Shown here: positions 53,637 through 62,666 of the stretch, piece after piece
Position numbering within the stretch: the stretch's first letter is position 1
How the letters are laid out: the number at the start of each line of letters is the position of its first letter
Source of the DNA: Chitinophaga fulva
Lineage (GTDB): Bacteria > Bacteroidota > Bacteroidia > Chitinophagales > Chitinophagaceae
Assembly: GCF_012927205.1 (NCBI RefSeq)
Contig: NZ_JABBGC010000001.1
Span: forward strand, 1,922,001 to 1,986,000
DNA: 64,000 bases
Direction of reading: 5' to 3'
The notes under the pieces: model-generated
What the model saw: the letters and a program-made list of their open reading frames with translations, nothing else
Database searches by the model: none
What the model was told of the DNA's origin: nothing
Position numbers and translations under genes: made by a program

Positions 53637-54923
53637 ATGAATTCCACAACTTTAGGTAACTATCGCTGGCGTGTGTGCGCTCTTCTCTTTGTAGCTACCA
53701 CGATTAACTATATTGACAGGCAGGTGCTGGGGTTGCTGAAAAGTGACCTTTCCAGTGAGTTCAACTGGACAGAACAGGATTACAGCAACCTGGTCATGAT
53801 TTTCTCTGCGGCCTATTCTATCGGTTTATTGTTTTTTGGACGATTGGTAGACAAAATGGGTTCCAAAAACGGGTACAGCATTTCTATCATCGTGTGGAGC
53901 CTTTCTGCTATGGCGCATTCACTGGTGCGCTCCACCCTGGGGTTTGGCGTAGTACGTTCTGTATTGGGCGTGAGTGAAGCGGGCAACTTCCCGGCAGCGA
54001 TCAAAGCTACCGCAGAATGGTTTCCCAAGAAAGAGAGAGCCCTCGCTACGGGTATCTTTAACAGCGGCTCCAATATTGCGGCTGTGGTAGGTCCTGTGAT
54101 GGTATACTGGCTTGCCCGCAACCATGGCTGGCGTCATGCTTTCTTGTGGACCGGCGCCATTGGTTTCATCTGGCTGGTATTATGGTGGATTTATTATGAA
54201 GTGCCTGCCCGTCAGAAAAGACTTGGCAAAGCAGAGTTCGATCATATTCATTCTGACCAGGAAGTAGAAGAAGTGGCGCCTCAACCGGTGAAATGGGGAA
54301 AACTGCTGGGCATCAGACAGACATGGGCTTTTGTGTTTGGTAAACTGCTTACCGATCCGGTATGGTGGTTTTTCCTTTTCTGGCTGCCCGGATACCTGGA
54401 ATCCATTTTCCACGTTGACCTGAAAGCCAACCTGGGTCTACCTATTATCATTATATACTCCGTAACCAGCTTCGGCAGCATCGGTGGCGGATGGTTATCT
54501 TCCCACCTGATCAAAAGCGGATGGCCTATTTTCAAGGCCCGTAAAGTATCCATGCTGATATTTGCGCTGTGTGTGGCGCCAATTGTATTGATTCAGTATA
54601 TCAATAACCTGTGGTTGGCGATAGCGCTGATCAGTCTTGCTACTGCGGCCCACCAAGCCTGGTCTGCCACCATCTTCACCACCGCTTCAGACATGTTCCC
54701 GAAACGTGCGGTGAGCTCTGTCGTAGGTATCGGCGGTATGGCCGGCTCTATCGGTGGTACGCTGTTCCCTATCGTGATTGGCTCTATGCTGGAGCATTAT
54801 AAAAAACTGGACCATATTGGTGTTGGCTATAACATCCTTTTTGTGATGTGCGGGGTGGCCTACCTGCTGGCCTGGACCGCGATGCATTTCTTTGCGCCGA
54901 AAATGGAACAGGTAAAACTATGA
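53637..54923 (+). CDS. exuT: hexuronate transporter, MFS (ACS family, ExuT-like)
   Basis: 428-residue inner-membrane permease. Typical ACS-family signs: TTINYIDRQVLGLLKSDL in the first helix, GVSEAGNFPAAIKATAEWFPKKERALATGIFNSG, and 12 hydrophobic segments. Substrate galacturonate/glucuronate is inferred from the operon (uxaB, uxaC, kdgK, kdgA). An operator-like palindrome lies just upstream. Its TGA stop (54921-54923) is the first codon of a long inverted repeat. Confidence 0.9.
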   Translation: MNSTTLGNYRWRVCALLFVATTINYIDRQVLGLLKSDLSSEFNWTEQDYSNLVMIFSAAYSIGLLFFGRLVDKMGSKNGYSISIIVWSLSAMAHSLVRSTLGFGVVRSVLGVSEAGNFPAAIKATAEWFPKKERALATGIFNSGSNIAAVVGPVMVYWLARNHGWRHAFLWTGAIGFIWLVLWWIYYEVPARQKRLGKAEFDHIHSDQEVEEVAPQPVKWGKLLGIRQTWAFVFGKLLTDPVWWFFLFWLPGYLESIFHVDLKANLGLPIIIIYSVTSFGSIGGGWLSSHLIKSGWPIFKARKVSMLIFALCVAPIVLIQYINNLWLAIALISLATAAHQAWSATIFTTASDMFPKRAVSSVVGIGGMAGSIGGTLFPIVIGSMLEHYKKLDHIGVGYNILFVMCGVAYLLAWTAMHFFAPKMEQVKL

Positions 54924-55134
54924 TGGTCATGATTATTGCTGATTGCCCTGATGGGCGGAGATGGAAACGAAGAGGGATAATACCTGTTCATAGCTTTTAA
55001 CACAACTACAATCCAATAAAACGGGAAGGCCGTCTGAATCATTCAGACGGCCTTTTTATATGACATTCTCAGGAATAAGTGAAAATATTATGGTCTTCGC
55101 TAATCAGGGCAATCAGCAATAATCATGGTCATCA
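54921..55134. repeat. 32-nt inverted repeat spanning the exuT-uxaA gap
   Basis: Arms 54921-54952 and 55103-55134 pair over 32 positions (two as G-U). The left arm starts with the exuT stop codon TGA; the right arm ends 3 nt before the stop of the convergent uxaA. The 150-nt loop contains an ordinary terminator (55028-55057). Same layout as the other post-stop inverted repeats. Confidence 0.9.
55028..55057 (+). terminator. terminator after exuT
   Basis: 12-bp perfect stem GGCCGTCTGAAT (55028-55039) with 55041-55052, then five T. On the minus strand the A-rich run upstream is weaker, so it mainly serves exuT. Confidence 0.9.
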
Positions 55135-55137
55135 CAG

Positions 55138-56784
55138 TTATAATGACACCCCTCTTTTCCACGGAATAAAGTCATCCTGGTTCAGTTGTTCAGCTTTGGT
55201 ATATACCTCGCCGCTGGCTGCTTTGATGACGTAATCGAGGATCTGTTCGCCCATTTCAGCGATGCTGTATTCTCCGCTGATGATGGTACCGGTATTGATA
55301 TCGATGATATCTTTCATCCGGGTGGCCAGTTTAGTATTGGTAGCCAGTTTCACCACGGGAGCGATCGGGTTGCCGGTAGGCGTGCCGAGGCCGGTGGTAA
55401 ACAGTACGATGTTGGCACCGGAGCCTACTTCCGCAGAGGTGGACTCCACGTCGTTGCCTGGTGTGCATAACAGGTTCAGGCCCGGTTTAGTGACATACTC
55501 CGTATAGTCGAGCACGTCAGTCACCGGAGAGGTACCGCCTTTTTTAGCAGCGCCGGCAGACTTGATGGCATCGGTAATGAGGCCGTCTTTGATATTGCCC
55601 GGGGAAGGGTTCATATAAAAACCGGAACCTACTGACTGGGCCTGATTTTCATAAGCCCGCATGATGCGGATGAATTTATCTGAAATTTCTTCTGTAACGC
55701 AACGGTTGATCAGTTCCTGTTCCACGCCGCACAGTTCCGGGAATTCGGAGAGGATGGAAGTCCCACCCAGTGCAACCAGCAGGTCGGAGGTATGTCCTAC
55801 AGCAGGGTTGGCAGAGATACCAGAGAAACCGTCGGAGCCGCCGCATTCCAGGCCTATGACCAGTTTGGACAGCGGGCTGGGCTGGCGCGGCTGTTTGTTC
55901 GCTTCAATCAGTGCCAGGAAAGTGTCCTTGATGGCGGCTGACAGCATGGCGAATTCAGAAGCGCTTTTTTGTTGTTCGTAAACCAATACTGGTTTGTTGA
56001 ATTGCGGGTTCAGTTTTTTCAGGGCTTCCTGAAGAATGGATACCTGTGCATGCTGACAGCCCAGGCTGAGGATGGTAGCTCCGGCCACGTTGGAGTGGTG
56101 GATATAGCCGGCCAGCAGGGCGCATAGCGCATCTGAATCCTGACGGGTACCGCCGCAACCACCTTCGTGGGTGAGAAACTTGATACCGTCGATATTGGGG
56201 AATATAACATTACGTTTAGTCGTTTCCGTTACATTTCCTGCTTCGTATTGTTTTACCGCATCGATGTTACCGCTTTTGTAGAGGGCAACGAGGTCCTGCA
56301 CTTGTTCATTGTAAACCTCTGCCGGCGCGAATCCCAGACCTTTTTCAAAAGCTGTTTTGATCACGCTCACATTCCTGTTCTCACAGAAAACAAGGGGAAT
56401 AACGAGCCAGTAGTTACGGGTGCCTACTTGTCCGTCTTCACGTTGGTAGCCCATAAAAGTGGTGTTTTTCCATTTGCTGATATCGGGTGCCTGCCATTGG
56501 ATGGCGCCGTCTTTTTCGTGGAAGGCATTGGCATCGTGTATGATGTTGTCGGTAGTAATGCTTTCCCCTTTTTTCAGCGGACGGGTAGACTTCCCTACCA
56601 GTACGCCGTACATAGTAATGGGTGCATTGCCGTCGATATCGTTGATCAGGAATTTATGTTTCGCAGAAATATTTTGCTGAAGCTGTATGTCTTGGCCGTT
56701 AAATGATATATTGGTACCGGCGGGAATATCTTGAAGGGCCACCAGCACATTATCATTCGGATGAATTTGTAAGTAAGTGTTCAT
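55138..56784 (-). CDS. uxaA: altronate dehydratase
   Basis: Dehydrates D-altronate to 2-keto-3-deoxygluconate. 548 residues. N-terminal SAF domain (about 10-90, NDNVLVALQDIPAGT) fused to the altronase domain (about 115-548: GYQREDGQVGTRNYW, THEGGCGGTRQDSDALC, GLECGGSDGFSGISANPAVG with iron-ligand Cys residues). The full-length fused form is usual. The frame is open to 56811; ATG at 56784 gives MNTYLQIHPNDN. Convergent with the uxaB-exuT operon, and it completes that pathway. Confidence 0.94.
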   Translation of the reverse strand: MNTYLQIHPNDNVLVALQDIPAGTNISFNGQDIQLQQNISAKHKFLINDIDGNAPITMYGVLVGKSTRPLKKGESITTDNIIHDANAFHEKDGAIQWQAPDISKWKNTTFMGYQREDGQVGTRNYWLVIPLVFCENRNVSVIKTAFEKGLGFAPAEVYNEQVQDLVALYKSGNIDAVKQYEAGNVTETTKRNVIFPNIDGIKFLTHEGGCGGTRQDSDALCALLAGYIHHSNVAGATILSLGCQHAQVSILQEALKKLNPQFNKPVLVYEQQKSASEFAMLSAAIKDTFLALIEANKQPRQPSPLSKLVIGLECGGSDGFSGISANPAVGHTSDLLVALGGTSILSEFPELCGVEQELINRCVTEEISDKFIRIMRAYENQAQSVGSGFYMNPSPGNIKDGLITDAIKSAGAAKKGGTSPVTDVLDYTEYVTKPGLNLLCTPGNDVESTSAEVGSGANIVLFTTGLGTPTGNPIAPVVKLATNTKLATRMKDIIDINTGTIISGEYSIAEMGEQILDYVIKAASGEVYTKAEQLNQDDFIPWKRGVSL

Positions 56785-57078
56785 AAAAGCTAAAGTAGTA
56801 AATAACGTCACCGGCTGGTAATACTATAATGTTAATCCTTGATAAGATTTTGACTATTTGCCTGACACGCTGTAACGTTTGATGGTAGCAAGTTACGAAT
56901 GATTTATCATTTCCCGTGAGCATGTTGAACGTTAAAAAATTATACATTTTTTAACTGATGTTTTTTAATCATAACCTGATATATTCTTGATGGAATAACT
57001 GCCTGTCCTGCCTTCTCTGTGGTATGCCCAAAGGAAAACATGCGGCATATTTTATATCTTACCCGAAATAATTGTTGT

Positions 57079-59031
57079 ATGCGCATTTCACTGTTGTTGA
57101 TCTTAGTATGTTGTAGTTTTCATCTGGCTGCTCAGCAGGCGCCAAGGAACTACCTGTATACCGCCTGGAAAGAGGCGGATGGTAGCTCCGCCTTCAGCAA
57201 TATGAGCTGGCGGGAGAAACAACGCAACCATATTTTGGAAGTGGTGCAACAATTACCGGCAGTGACCCGTGAGAGCATGCTGGCAGATGCTGACAAAGCG
57301 ATGAGCTTCACCTGGCCTGCTTTGCCGGCTTCTTTATACCTGGAGTTCCGTGACAACGGGAACCGGGTCAATTTCGAGAATGCACAGTTCGAGCGGCGCA
57401 AGGTATTGTCGGTCCTGGTGGCCGGTGAACTGGCTGGCGGCAATGGAAAATATATTCCTCAGATCGCGAATGGTTTGTGGGCTATCCTGGAGGAAAGCAC
57501 CTGGGTGTTGCCGGCACATATCGGCGCCCAGAAAGCGGGCAGTGGCCTGGCAGATCCTGCTGAACAGATCATTGATCTCTTTGCCGGAGAAACGGCGGCC
57601 ACTATCAGCTGGACACAGTTTTTGATGGACAGAAAGCTGGATAAATATTCTCCAATGATCGGCAAACGGATCGATTATGAGTTGAACCGGCGTATTGTTG
57701 TCCCGTTCCTGGAGCGGACTGATTTCTGGTGGATGGGCTTTAATGGCAGACCAATGAACAACTGGAATATCTGGATCAATACCAATATCCTGCAAACGGC
57801 CCTGATGTCTGTAAATGAGAGGGATACACGTAACCGGATCATAGAAAAAGCCATTCGCAGTGCTGATTTTTTCCTGAATGGATACCCGGAAGATGGTGGC
57901 TGTGATGAAGGCCCCAGCTATTGGGGACATGCCGGAGGCAAACTGATAGAGTTTGTCAACTGGATGCGCTGGGCCTCCGGCGGCAAGGCAGATCTCAGTA
58001 AAAATGAACTGATACATCGTATCGGCACTTATATCTACAAGATGCATATCGACAGCAGCCGGTTTGTGAACTTCGCTGACGCCTCTGCCAGTACTATTCC
58101 ACCGCCACATACGGTATTCCTTTACGGAGAAATTTTCAAGGACCAACAGATGAAGGAGTTTGCTGCCTACCTATACCGGCTGGCGAACCAGGATACTACC
58201 CGCATCAAAACCAGTTCCCTGTTGACATTTGTGTATGATCTCGAAGGCCGTAAGTCGTTTCTCCGTACCACGCCGGCAGCACCTTTTACCACCACAAACT
58301 GGTTGCCCGACCTACAGGTGCTGTCTCTCCGCTCCACGCAGGGCAGCTCCCGGGGACTGTTTTTCGCCGCCAAAGGCGGCCATAATGCCGAGAGCCACAA
58401 CCATAACGATATCGGCAATTTTGTGCTGTATATGGATGGCAAACCTGCTATCATTGATGTAGGCGTGGGCACTTATACGAAACAAACTTTCAGCAAAGAC
58501 CGTTACCAGTTGTGGTATATGCAATCACAATGGCATAACTGTCCTACGGTAAACGGTGTGCAACAGCAGGATGGCCGCAAGTTCCAGGCGAAGGACGTAT
58601 CGTTTTCAGACAAAGGCGGCACCAAAATACTGCATATGGATATCGCTGCGGCCTATCCCGAAGCCGCCATGGTAAAGACCTTAAAGCGCACTTTCACATT
58701 TATGCCGGCGGATTCCCGGCTGAAACTGACCGAGGCCTATGAACTACAGTCCTGGAAAGCGCCGTACCAACTGCATTTCATGACCTGTTTGCCGCCGGAT
58801 ATCAATACACCCGGAAAGGTACTGTTGAAAGAAGACTTTGCCACGCTGCAGATCACGTATGATGTTTCCCGGTTTGAAGCAGCAGTGGAGCGGCAGGGTG
58901 TGAATGATGGCCGGTTATCGCCGGTGTGGGGAGATGCCGTGTATCGTATTACACTCAAAGCAAAAGGACAGGCGTTAAAGGACAAATACAACGTCGATTT
59001 TGTGATCAAACGCCGGCAGTATCCCTGGTAA
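57079..59031 (+). CDS. heparinase II/III family polysaccharide lyase
   Basis: 650 residues. Signal peptide 1-18 (LLLILVCCSFHLAAQ), so it acts in the periplasm or outside. N-terminal alpha/alpha toroid (about 20-390) and a heparinase II/III beta-sandwich domain from about 420: SHNHNDIGNFVLYMDGKP, DVGVGTYT, QWHNCPTVNGVQQ contain the family His and Tyr residues. Lyases of this type act on uronate-containing chains and release unsaturated uronates, consistent with kduI, the GH88/105 enzyme and kduD behind it. The exact polysaccharide is unknown. The frame is open to 57019, but the ATG at 57079 gives a proper signal peptide. Confidence 0.85.
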   Translation: MRISLLLILVCCSFHLAAQQAPRNYLYTAWKEADGSSAFSNMSWREKQRNHILEVVQQLPAVTRESMLADADKAMSFTWPALPASLYLEFRDNGNRVNFENAQFERRKVLSVLVAGELAGGNGKYIPQIANGLWAILEESTWVLPAHIGAQKAGSGLADPAEQIIDLFAGETAATISWTQFLMDRKLDKYSPMIGKRIDYELNRRIVVPFLERTDFWWMGFNGRPMNNWNIWINTNILQTALMSVNERDTRNRIIEKAIRSADFFLNGYPEDGGCDEGPSYWGHAGGKLIEFVNWMRWASGGKADLSKNELIHRIGTYIYKMHIDSSRFVNFADASASTIPPPHTVFLYGEIFKDQQMKEFAAYLYRLANQDTTRIKTSSLLTFVYDLEGRKSFLRTTPAAPFTTTNWLPDLQVLSLRSTQGSSRGLFFAAKGGHNAESHNHNDIGNFVLYMDGKPAIIDVGVGTYTKQTFSKDRYQLWYMQSQWHNCPTVNGVQQQDGRKFQAKDVSFSDKGGTKILHMDIAAAYPEAAMVKTLKRTFTFMPADSRLKLTEAYELQSWKAPYQLHFMTCLPPDINTPGKVLLKEDFATLQITYDVSRFEAAVERQGVNDGRLSPVWGDAVYRITLKAKGQALKDKYNVDFVIKRRQYPW

Positions 59032-59169
59032 AATACCAGCCCGAAATAGGTATTTATATTTTTATAATATAAATACTGCCCTGATGTCCTGAAATACGGC
59101 AGGACAAAGAAAGAGATAATATAAATGTCATTTTTACAATTAAATTATTACTATCTTTTCCATAAAAGC

Positions 59170-59201
59170 TTTGTATTTTGCAAACGTTTGCATTACTTTA
59201 G
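59170..59201 (+). promoter_or_regulatory. kduI promoter overlapping an operator
   Basis: TTTG (59170-59173), 20-nt spacer, TACTTTAG (59194-59201), one mismatch from TAnnTTTG. The perfect palindrome TGCAAACGTTTGCA (59179-59192) lies between the two elements, so a bound LacI-type repressor would block RNA polymerase directly. Confidence 0.6.
59179..59192. promoter_or_regulatory. LacI-type operator upstream of kduI
   Basis: 14-bp perfect palindrome with the central CpG typical of LacI-family operators: TGCAAACGTTTGCA. The same sequence occurs at 53566-53579 near exuT; the regulator gene at 63456 is the likely binder. Confidence 0.75.
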
Positions 59202-59573
59202 ATGCAATTGATAAAGAAAAAGTGATCTGGATTGGGTTTGATGGAAGACATTCCTGGAAAATGACGTGTGCGTAAAGGGAGCAGCTTCGAAAGTACAGGA
59301 GAAAGGGAATTTGAAGAAGGAAGCATAAAAGAATGGGAAGGACACGATCACTTTGAAAGAAATATGACGCAGCTGTACCACGTGTCTGCGGAAAAAACAG
59401 TGAACAAAGAAGTCAGAAAGGCGTCCACGTTATCGTATGCCGTCATGCTACATGACAGGTTTAAGCCGGACTGTGTACGCCTTCTGAGGCAACCGGCGGA
59501 TTATCCCAGCGGATAACAGTACCAACAATGAAACATCAAATCACCTGTAAATAAAAAAGATAATCATAACGAT

Positions 59574-60416
59574 ATGAGCACACAGTATGAATCAAGGTAT
59601 GCCAGCAGTCCTGCAGAGGTGAAAAGCATGGATACCGAAGCGCTGAGAAAGGCATTCCTGATAGAAAAAATTTTTGAGGCAGACCGTATCTCCTGGGTAC
59701 ACACGCATTACGACCGGTACCTGACAGCTGGCGCTATGCCGGTAAAAGGCGGTCTTGAACTGCAAACGATTGATCTGCTGAAAGCGGCTTATTTCCTGGA
59801 GCGCAGAGAACTGGGAATGATCAATGTCGGCGGCCCGGGCATGGTGGAAGTTGACGGAGAACAATTTGAAATCGGCTTCAAGGAAGCTTTGTATGTGGGA
59901 AAAGGAAAACAAAAAGTGGTCTTCCACAGTAAAGACGCTGCACAGCCGGCAAAATTTTATCTCAATTCCACCCCGGCGCATCATAGCTATCCTACCCGCA
60001 AAGTATCAAGGAATGAAGCGGAAGTAGTGACGCTGGGCGCACTGGAAACATCTAACCATCGTACCATCAACAAGCTGTTGGTGAATTCCGTACTGGAAAC
60101 CTGCCAGCTGCAAATGGGCATGACGGAGCTGAAACCCGGCAGCGTATGGAATACCATGCCAGCGCATACCCATGACAGGCGAATGGAGGTATATTTCTAT
60201 TTTGAAGTACCGGAAGCACAATCCGTTTGCCACTTTATGGGGCAGCCACAGGAGACACGGCATATCTGGATGCAAAACGAACAGGCAGTGATTTCTCCGC
60301 CGTGGTCCGTGCATTCCGGCGCCGGTACCAGCAACTACACCTTTATCTGGGGCATGGCAGGAGAGAACCTGGATTATGGCGATATGGACCACTGTAAGAT
60401 CACTGAATTACGCTAA
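59574..60416 (+). CDS. kduI: 5-dehydro-4-deoxy-D-glucuronate isomerase
   Basis: Isomerises 5-keto-4-deoxyuronate (DKI), which arises from unsaturated uronates, to DKII. 280 residues against 278 in E. coli. Cupin fold with metal ligands visible: [17 protein letters not shown] (His pair and Glu) and [10 protein letters not shown] (His). First gene of the kduI-GH88/DUF4861-kduD-lacI unit, with a LacI operator in its promoter. Confidence 0.95.
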   Translation: MSTQYESRYASSPAEVKSMDTEALRKAFLIEKIFEADRISWVHTHYDRYLTAGAMPVKGGLELQTIDLLKAAYFLERRELGMINVGGPGMVEVDGEQFEIGFKEALYVGKGKQKVVFHSKDAAQPAKFYLNSTPAHHSYPTRKVSRNEAEVVTLGALETSNHRTINKLLVNSVLETCQLQMGMTELKPGSVWNTMPAHTHDRRMEVYFYFEVPEAQSVCHFMGQPQETRHIWMQNEQAVISPPWSVHSGAGTSNYTFIWGMAGENLDYGDMDHCKITELR

Positions 60417-60437
60417 AACCCGATCATCATATTTATC

Positions 60438-62657
60438 ATGAAAATGAAAAACATCATTGCAGGAAGCCTGTTAGGTCTGTCGGCCCTGCACTTCGGGCCG
60501 GATGCGGGTGCTGCTCCGCAGAAAACGGCCATTGTGGCGCCTTCGCTCAATACGTTGTCGGCGCAGTTTGTCCGTAGTTACATGGAGAGAGTAGCCAGCT
60601 GGCAATGGCAGTCCATCGAACGGAAAGGTTGGGCCAATCCACAAACCAACTGGACCAACGGCGCTATGTATGCCGGCATGATGGCCCTGAGCCAGGTAAC
60701 CGACAATCCGTTTTTTATACAGCGGTTGATACAGGTAGGCAGGGATAATAACTGGAATACAGGACCAGACCGCTTTTTCGCGGATGAATACTGTATCGGT
60801 CAACTCTATGCCCAGCTATACCCTTACTATAAAGACCCTGTGATGATTGATAAATTCCGGAAGCTGGCAGACAGTATTGTGGCTGCTCCACATACAGAGC
60901 CGCTGGAATGGAAAAACGGTATCCATCACCGGGAGTGGGCCTGGTGCGATGCCCTGTTCATGGGCCCGCCGGCATTAGGCTATCTCTCTACCGCAACCGG
61001 TGACCCGCGCTACCTGGAAACGGCTGACAAGCTGTGGTGGAAAACCACAGACTTCCTGTTCGATAAAAATGACAGCCTGTACTACCGCGATGCCCGCTAC
61101 TTTGACCAGAAAGAAAAAAATGGCGCCAAAGTATTCTGGAGCCGTGGCAACGGCTGGGTAATGGGCGGCCTGGCCCGCCTGCTGAACAACATGCCGGCCA
61201 ATTACGCCAACAGGGCGCGTTTTGTGGAGCTGTTCAAAAAAATGGCTTACCGTATTGCGGCACTGCAAACGGCCGATGGTACCTGGCATGCCAGCCTGCT
61301 GGACCCGGAGAGCTATCCTTCCAAAGAAACCAGCGGTACCGGCTTTTACGTGTATGCGCTCATGTGGGGCGTGAACAACGGTATTTTGCCAGAGAAAGAT
61401 TTCCTTCCGGTTATCCACAAAGGATGGCAGGCACTGGTGGACTGTGTGCAGCCTGACGGCAAACTGGGCTTCGTGCAGGTGGTGGCCGCAGCACCCGGTA
61501 AAGCCACTGCCGATGATTCGGAAGTATATGGTGTAGGGGCCTTCCTGTTAGCCGGTTCTGAGTTGATCAAACATAATCTCCGGCAGAACAGTCCTGGCGA
61601 TATTACCGTTACCAACCCTACAGGCCTGAACCGTGAAGGTGAGATCGTTGAGATTCCTTACGATCAGTTTACAGCGAAACTGAACAAAAAAACACGTAAG
61701 TCTTTCAAAGTGGTGGACCTGTTATCCGATCAGGAAATTCCTTACCAGTTGATATATGATGGTGGCAAAACACCGAAGGCGGTATTACTACAGGTGAGCG
61801 TAACGCCCGCCGGCAGCCGTCAACTGGCGGTGAAGGCAGGCACGCCTGCTCCGGTAGCGCCTAAAGCATACGGCCGTTTTGTACCGGAAAGAAAAGATGA
61901 TTATGCATGGGAAAACGACCGGATGGCTTACCGCATGTATGGCCCTGCGCTGGAGAAAACACCCAAGGAAATGGCTTACGGCATCGATGTATGGGCCAAG
62001 CGTACCACCGACATGGTGATTGACACCTGGTACAAGCTGGATAACTATCACCATGACAATGGCCAGGGGCTTGATTATTACAGTGTAGGCCTCACGCTGG
62101 GCGCTGGCGATATCGCACCATATGGTAAGGATACCATCTATTTCCCGAAGAACTACCGTCAATGGAAGCGGCTGGACAACGGTCCGCTCCGCACCACTTT
62201 TGCACTCACCTACGATACCTGGCAGGCAGGCAGTATACCCGTTTCCGTTACCAAGACCATCTCCCTGGATGCTGGTTCACAGCTGAACAAAATGCAGGTG
62301 CAATACACCTTTAAAGGTGATCAGCTGCCGGTGGTGACAGGCATCGTAAAACGGAAAGAGCCTGGCGCTGTGTTGCTGGACGAGAAAAACGGCGTGATGG
62401 GATATTGGGAGCCACAGCATGGTGAAGATGGTACCCTCGGCGTAGGATGTGTTTTCCCTGCTTCCGTGCCCGGCATGAAAACAGATAACGTACATTTACT
62501 TAGTCCGGGTATAGCCCATAACCAGCAGCCGTATGTGTATTATTTCGGCGCCACCTGGAACAAAGGAGGACGGATGACGAATGCAGAAGAATGGTTTAAG
62601 TATTTGGAAGCATTTTCACAACGCATAAAAGAACCACTTAAAGTAACGATTCAATAA
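60438..62657 (+). CDS. GH88/105 unsaturated uronyl hydrolase fused to DUF4861
   Basis: 739 residues. Signal peptide about 1-26 (SLLGLSALHFGPDAGAA). Residues about 35-380 are an alpha/alpha-barrel of the GH88/GH105 type: WTNGAMYAGMMAL, DEYCIGQLYAQL, WAWCDALFMGPPALGYL, and FWSRGNGWVMGGLARLL with the expected Asp and aromatic residues. Residues about 395-739 are a DUF4861-like beta-sandwich (AYRMYGPALEKTP, YSVGLTLGAGD). Such enzymes cleave the unsaturated sugar from lyase products. The fusion is known in Bacteroidota; the C-terminal function is not. Lies 21 nt after kduI and 9 nt before kduD. Confidence 0.87.
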   Translation: MKMKNIIAGSLLGLSALHFGPDAGAAPQKTAIVAPSLNTLSAQFVRSYMERVASWQWQSIERKGWANPQTNWTNGAMYAGMMALSQVTDNPFFIQRLIQVGRDNNWNTGPDRFFADEYCIGQLYAQLYPYYKDPVMIDKFRKLADSIVAAPHTEPLEWKNGIHHREWAWCDALFMGPPALGYLSTATGDPRYLETADKLWWKTTDFLFDKNDSLYYRDARYFDQKEKNGAKVFWSRGNGWVMGGLARLLNNMPANYANRARFVELFKKMAYRIAALQTADGTWHASLLDPESYPSKETSGTGFYVYALMWGVNNGILPEKDFLPVIHKGWQALVDCVQPDGKLGFVQVVAAAPGKATADDSEVYGVGAFLLAGSELIKHNLRQNSPGDITVTNPTGLNREGEIVEIPYDQFTAKLNKKTRKSFKVVDLLSDQEIPYQLIYDGGKTPKAVLLQVSVTPAGSRQLAVKAGTPAPVAPKAYGRFVPERKDDYAWENDRMAYRMYGPALEKTPKEMAYGIDVWAKRTTDMVIDTWYKLDNYHHDNGQGLDYYSVGLTLGAGDIAPYGKDTIYFPKNYRQWKRLDNGPLRTTFALTYDTWQAGSIPVSVTKTISLDAGSQLNKMQVQYTFKGDQLPVVTGIVKRKEPGAVLLDEKNGVMGYWEPQHGEDGTLGVGCVFPASVPGMKTDNVHLLSPGIAHNQQPYVYYFGATWNKGGRMTNAEEWFKYLEAFSQRIKEPLKVTIQ

Positions 62658-62666
62658 AATTGACAT

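Larger units (their letters stand above)
59032..59573. other. gap with kduI promoter and a long leader
   Basis: 542 bp without a convincing gene. It contains the kduI promoter with an embedded LacI operator (59170-59201) and a leader of about 365 nt. A weak frame with an alternative start at 59268-59516 has no homology I recognise. Short hairpins are visible, such as GTCATG/CATGAC about 59445-59459 and TTATCC/GGATAA about 59503-59518. Confidence 0.6.

Noticed and set aside
56868..56884. Third LacI operator in the uxaA/heparinase gap
   Set aside because: Only a half-site (AACGTTTG) matches; the other half is not palindromic.
59268..59516. 82-codon frame in the kduI leader
   Set aside because: Starts with a non-ATG codon, has no recognisable domain and no proper upstream signal; treated as leader.
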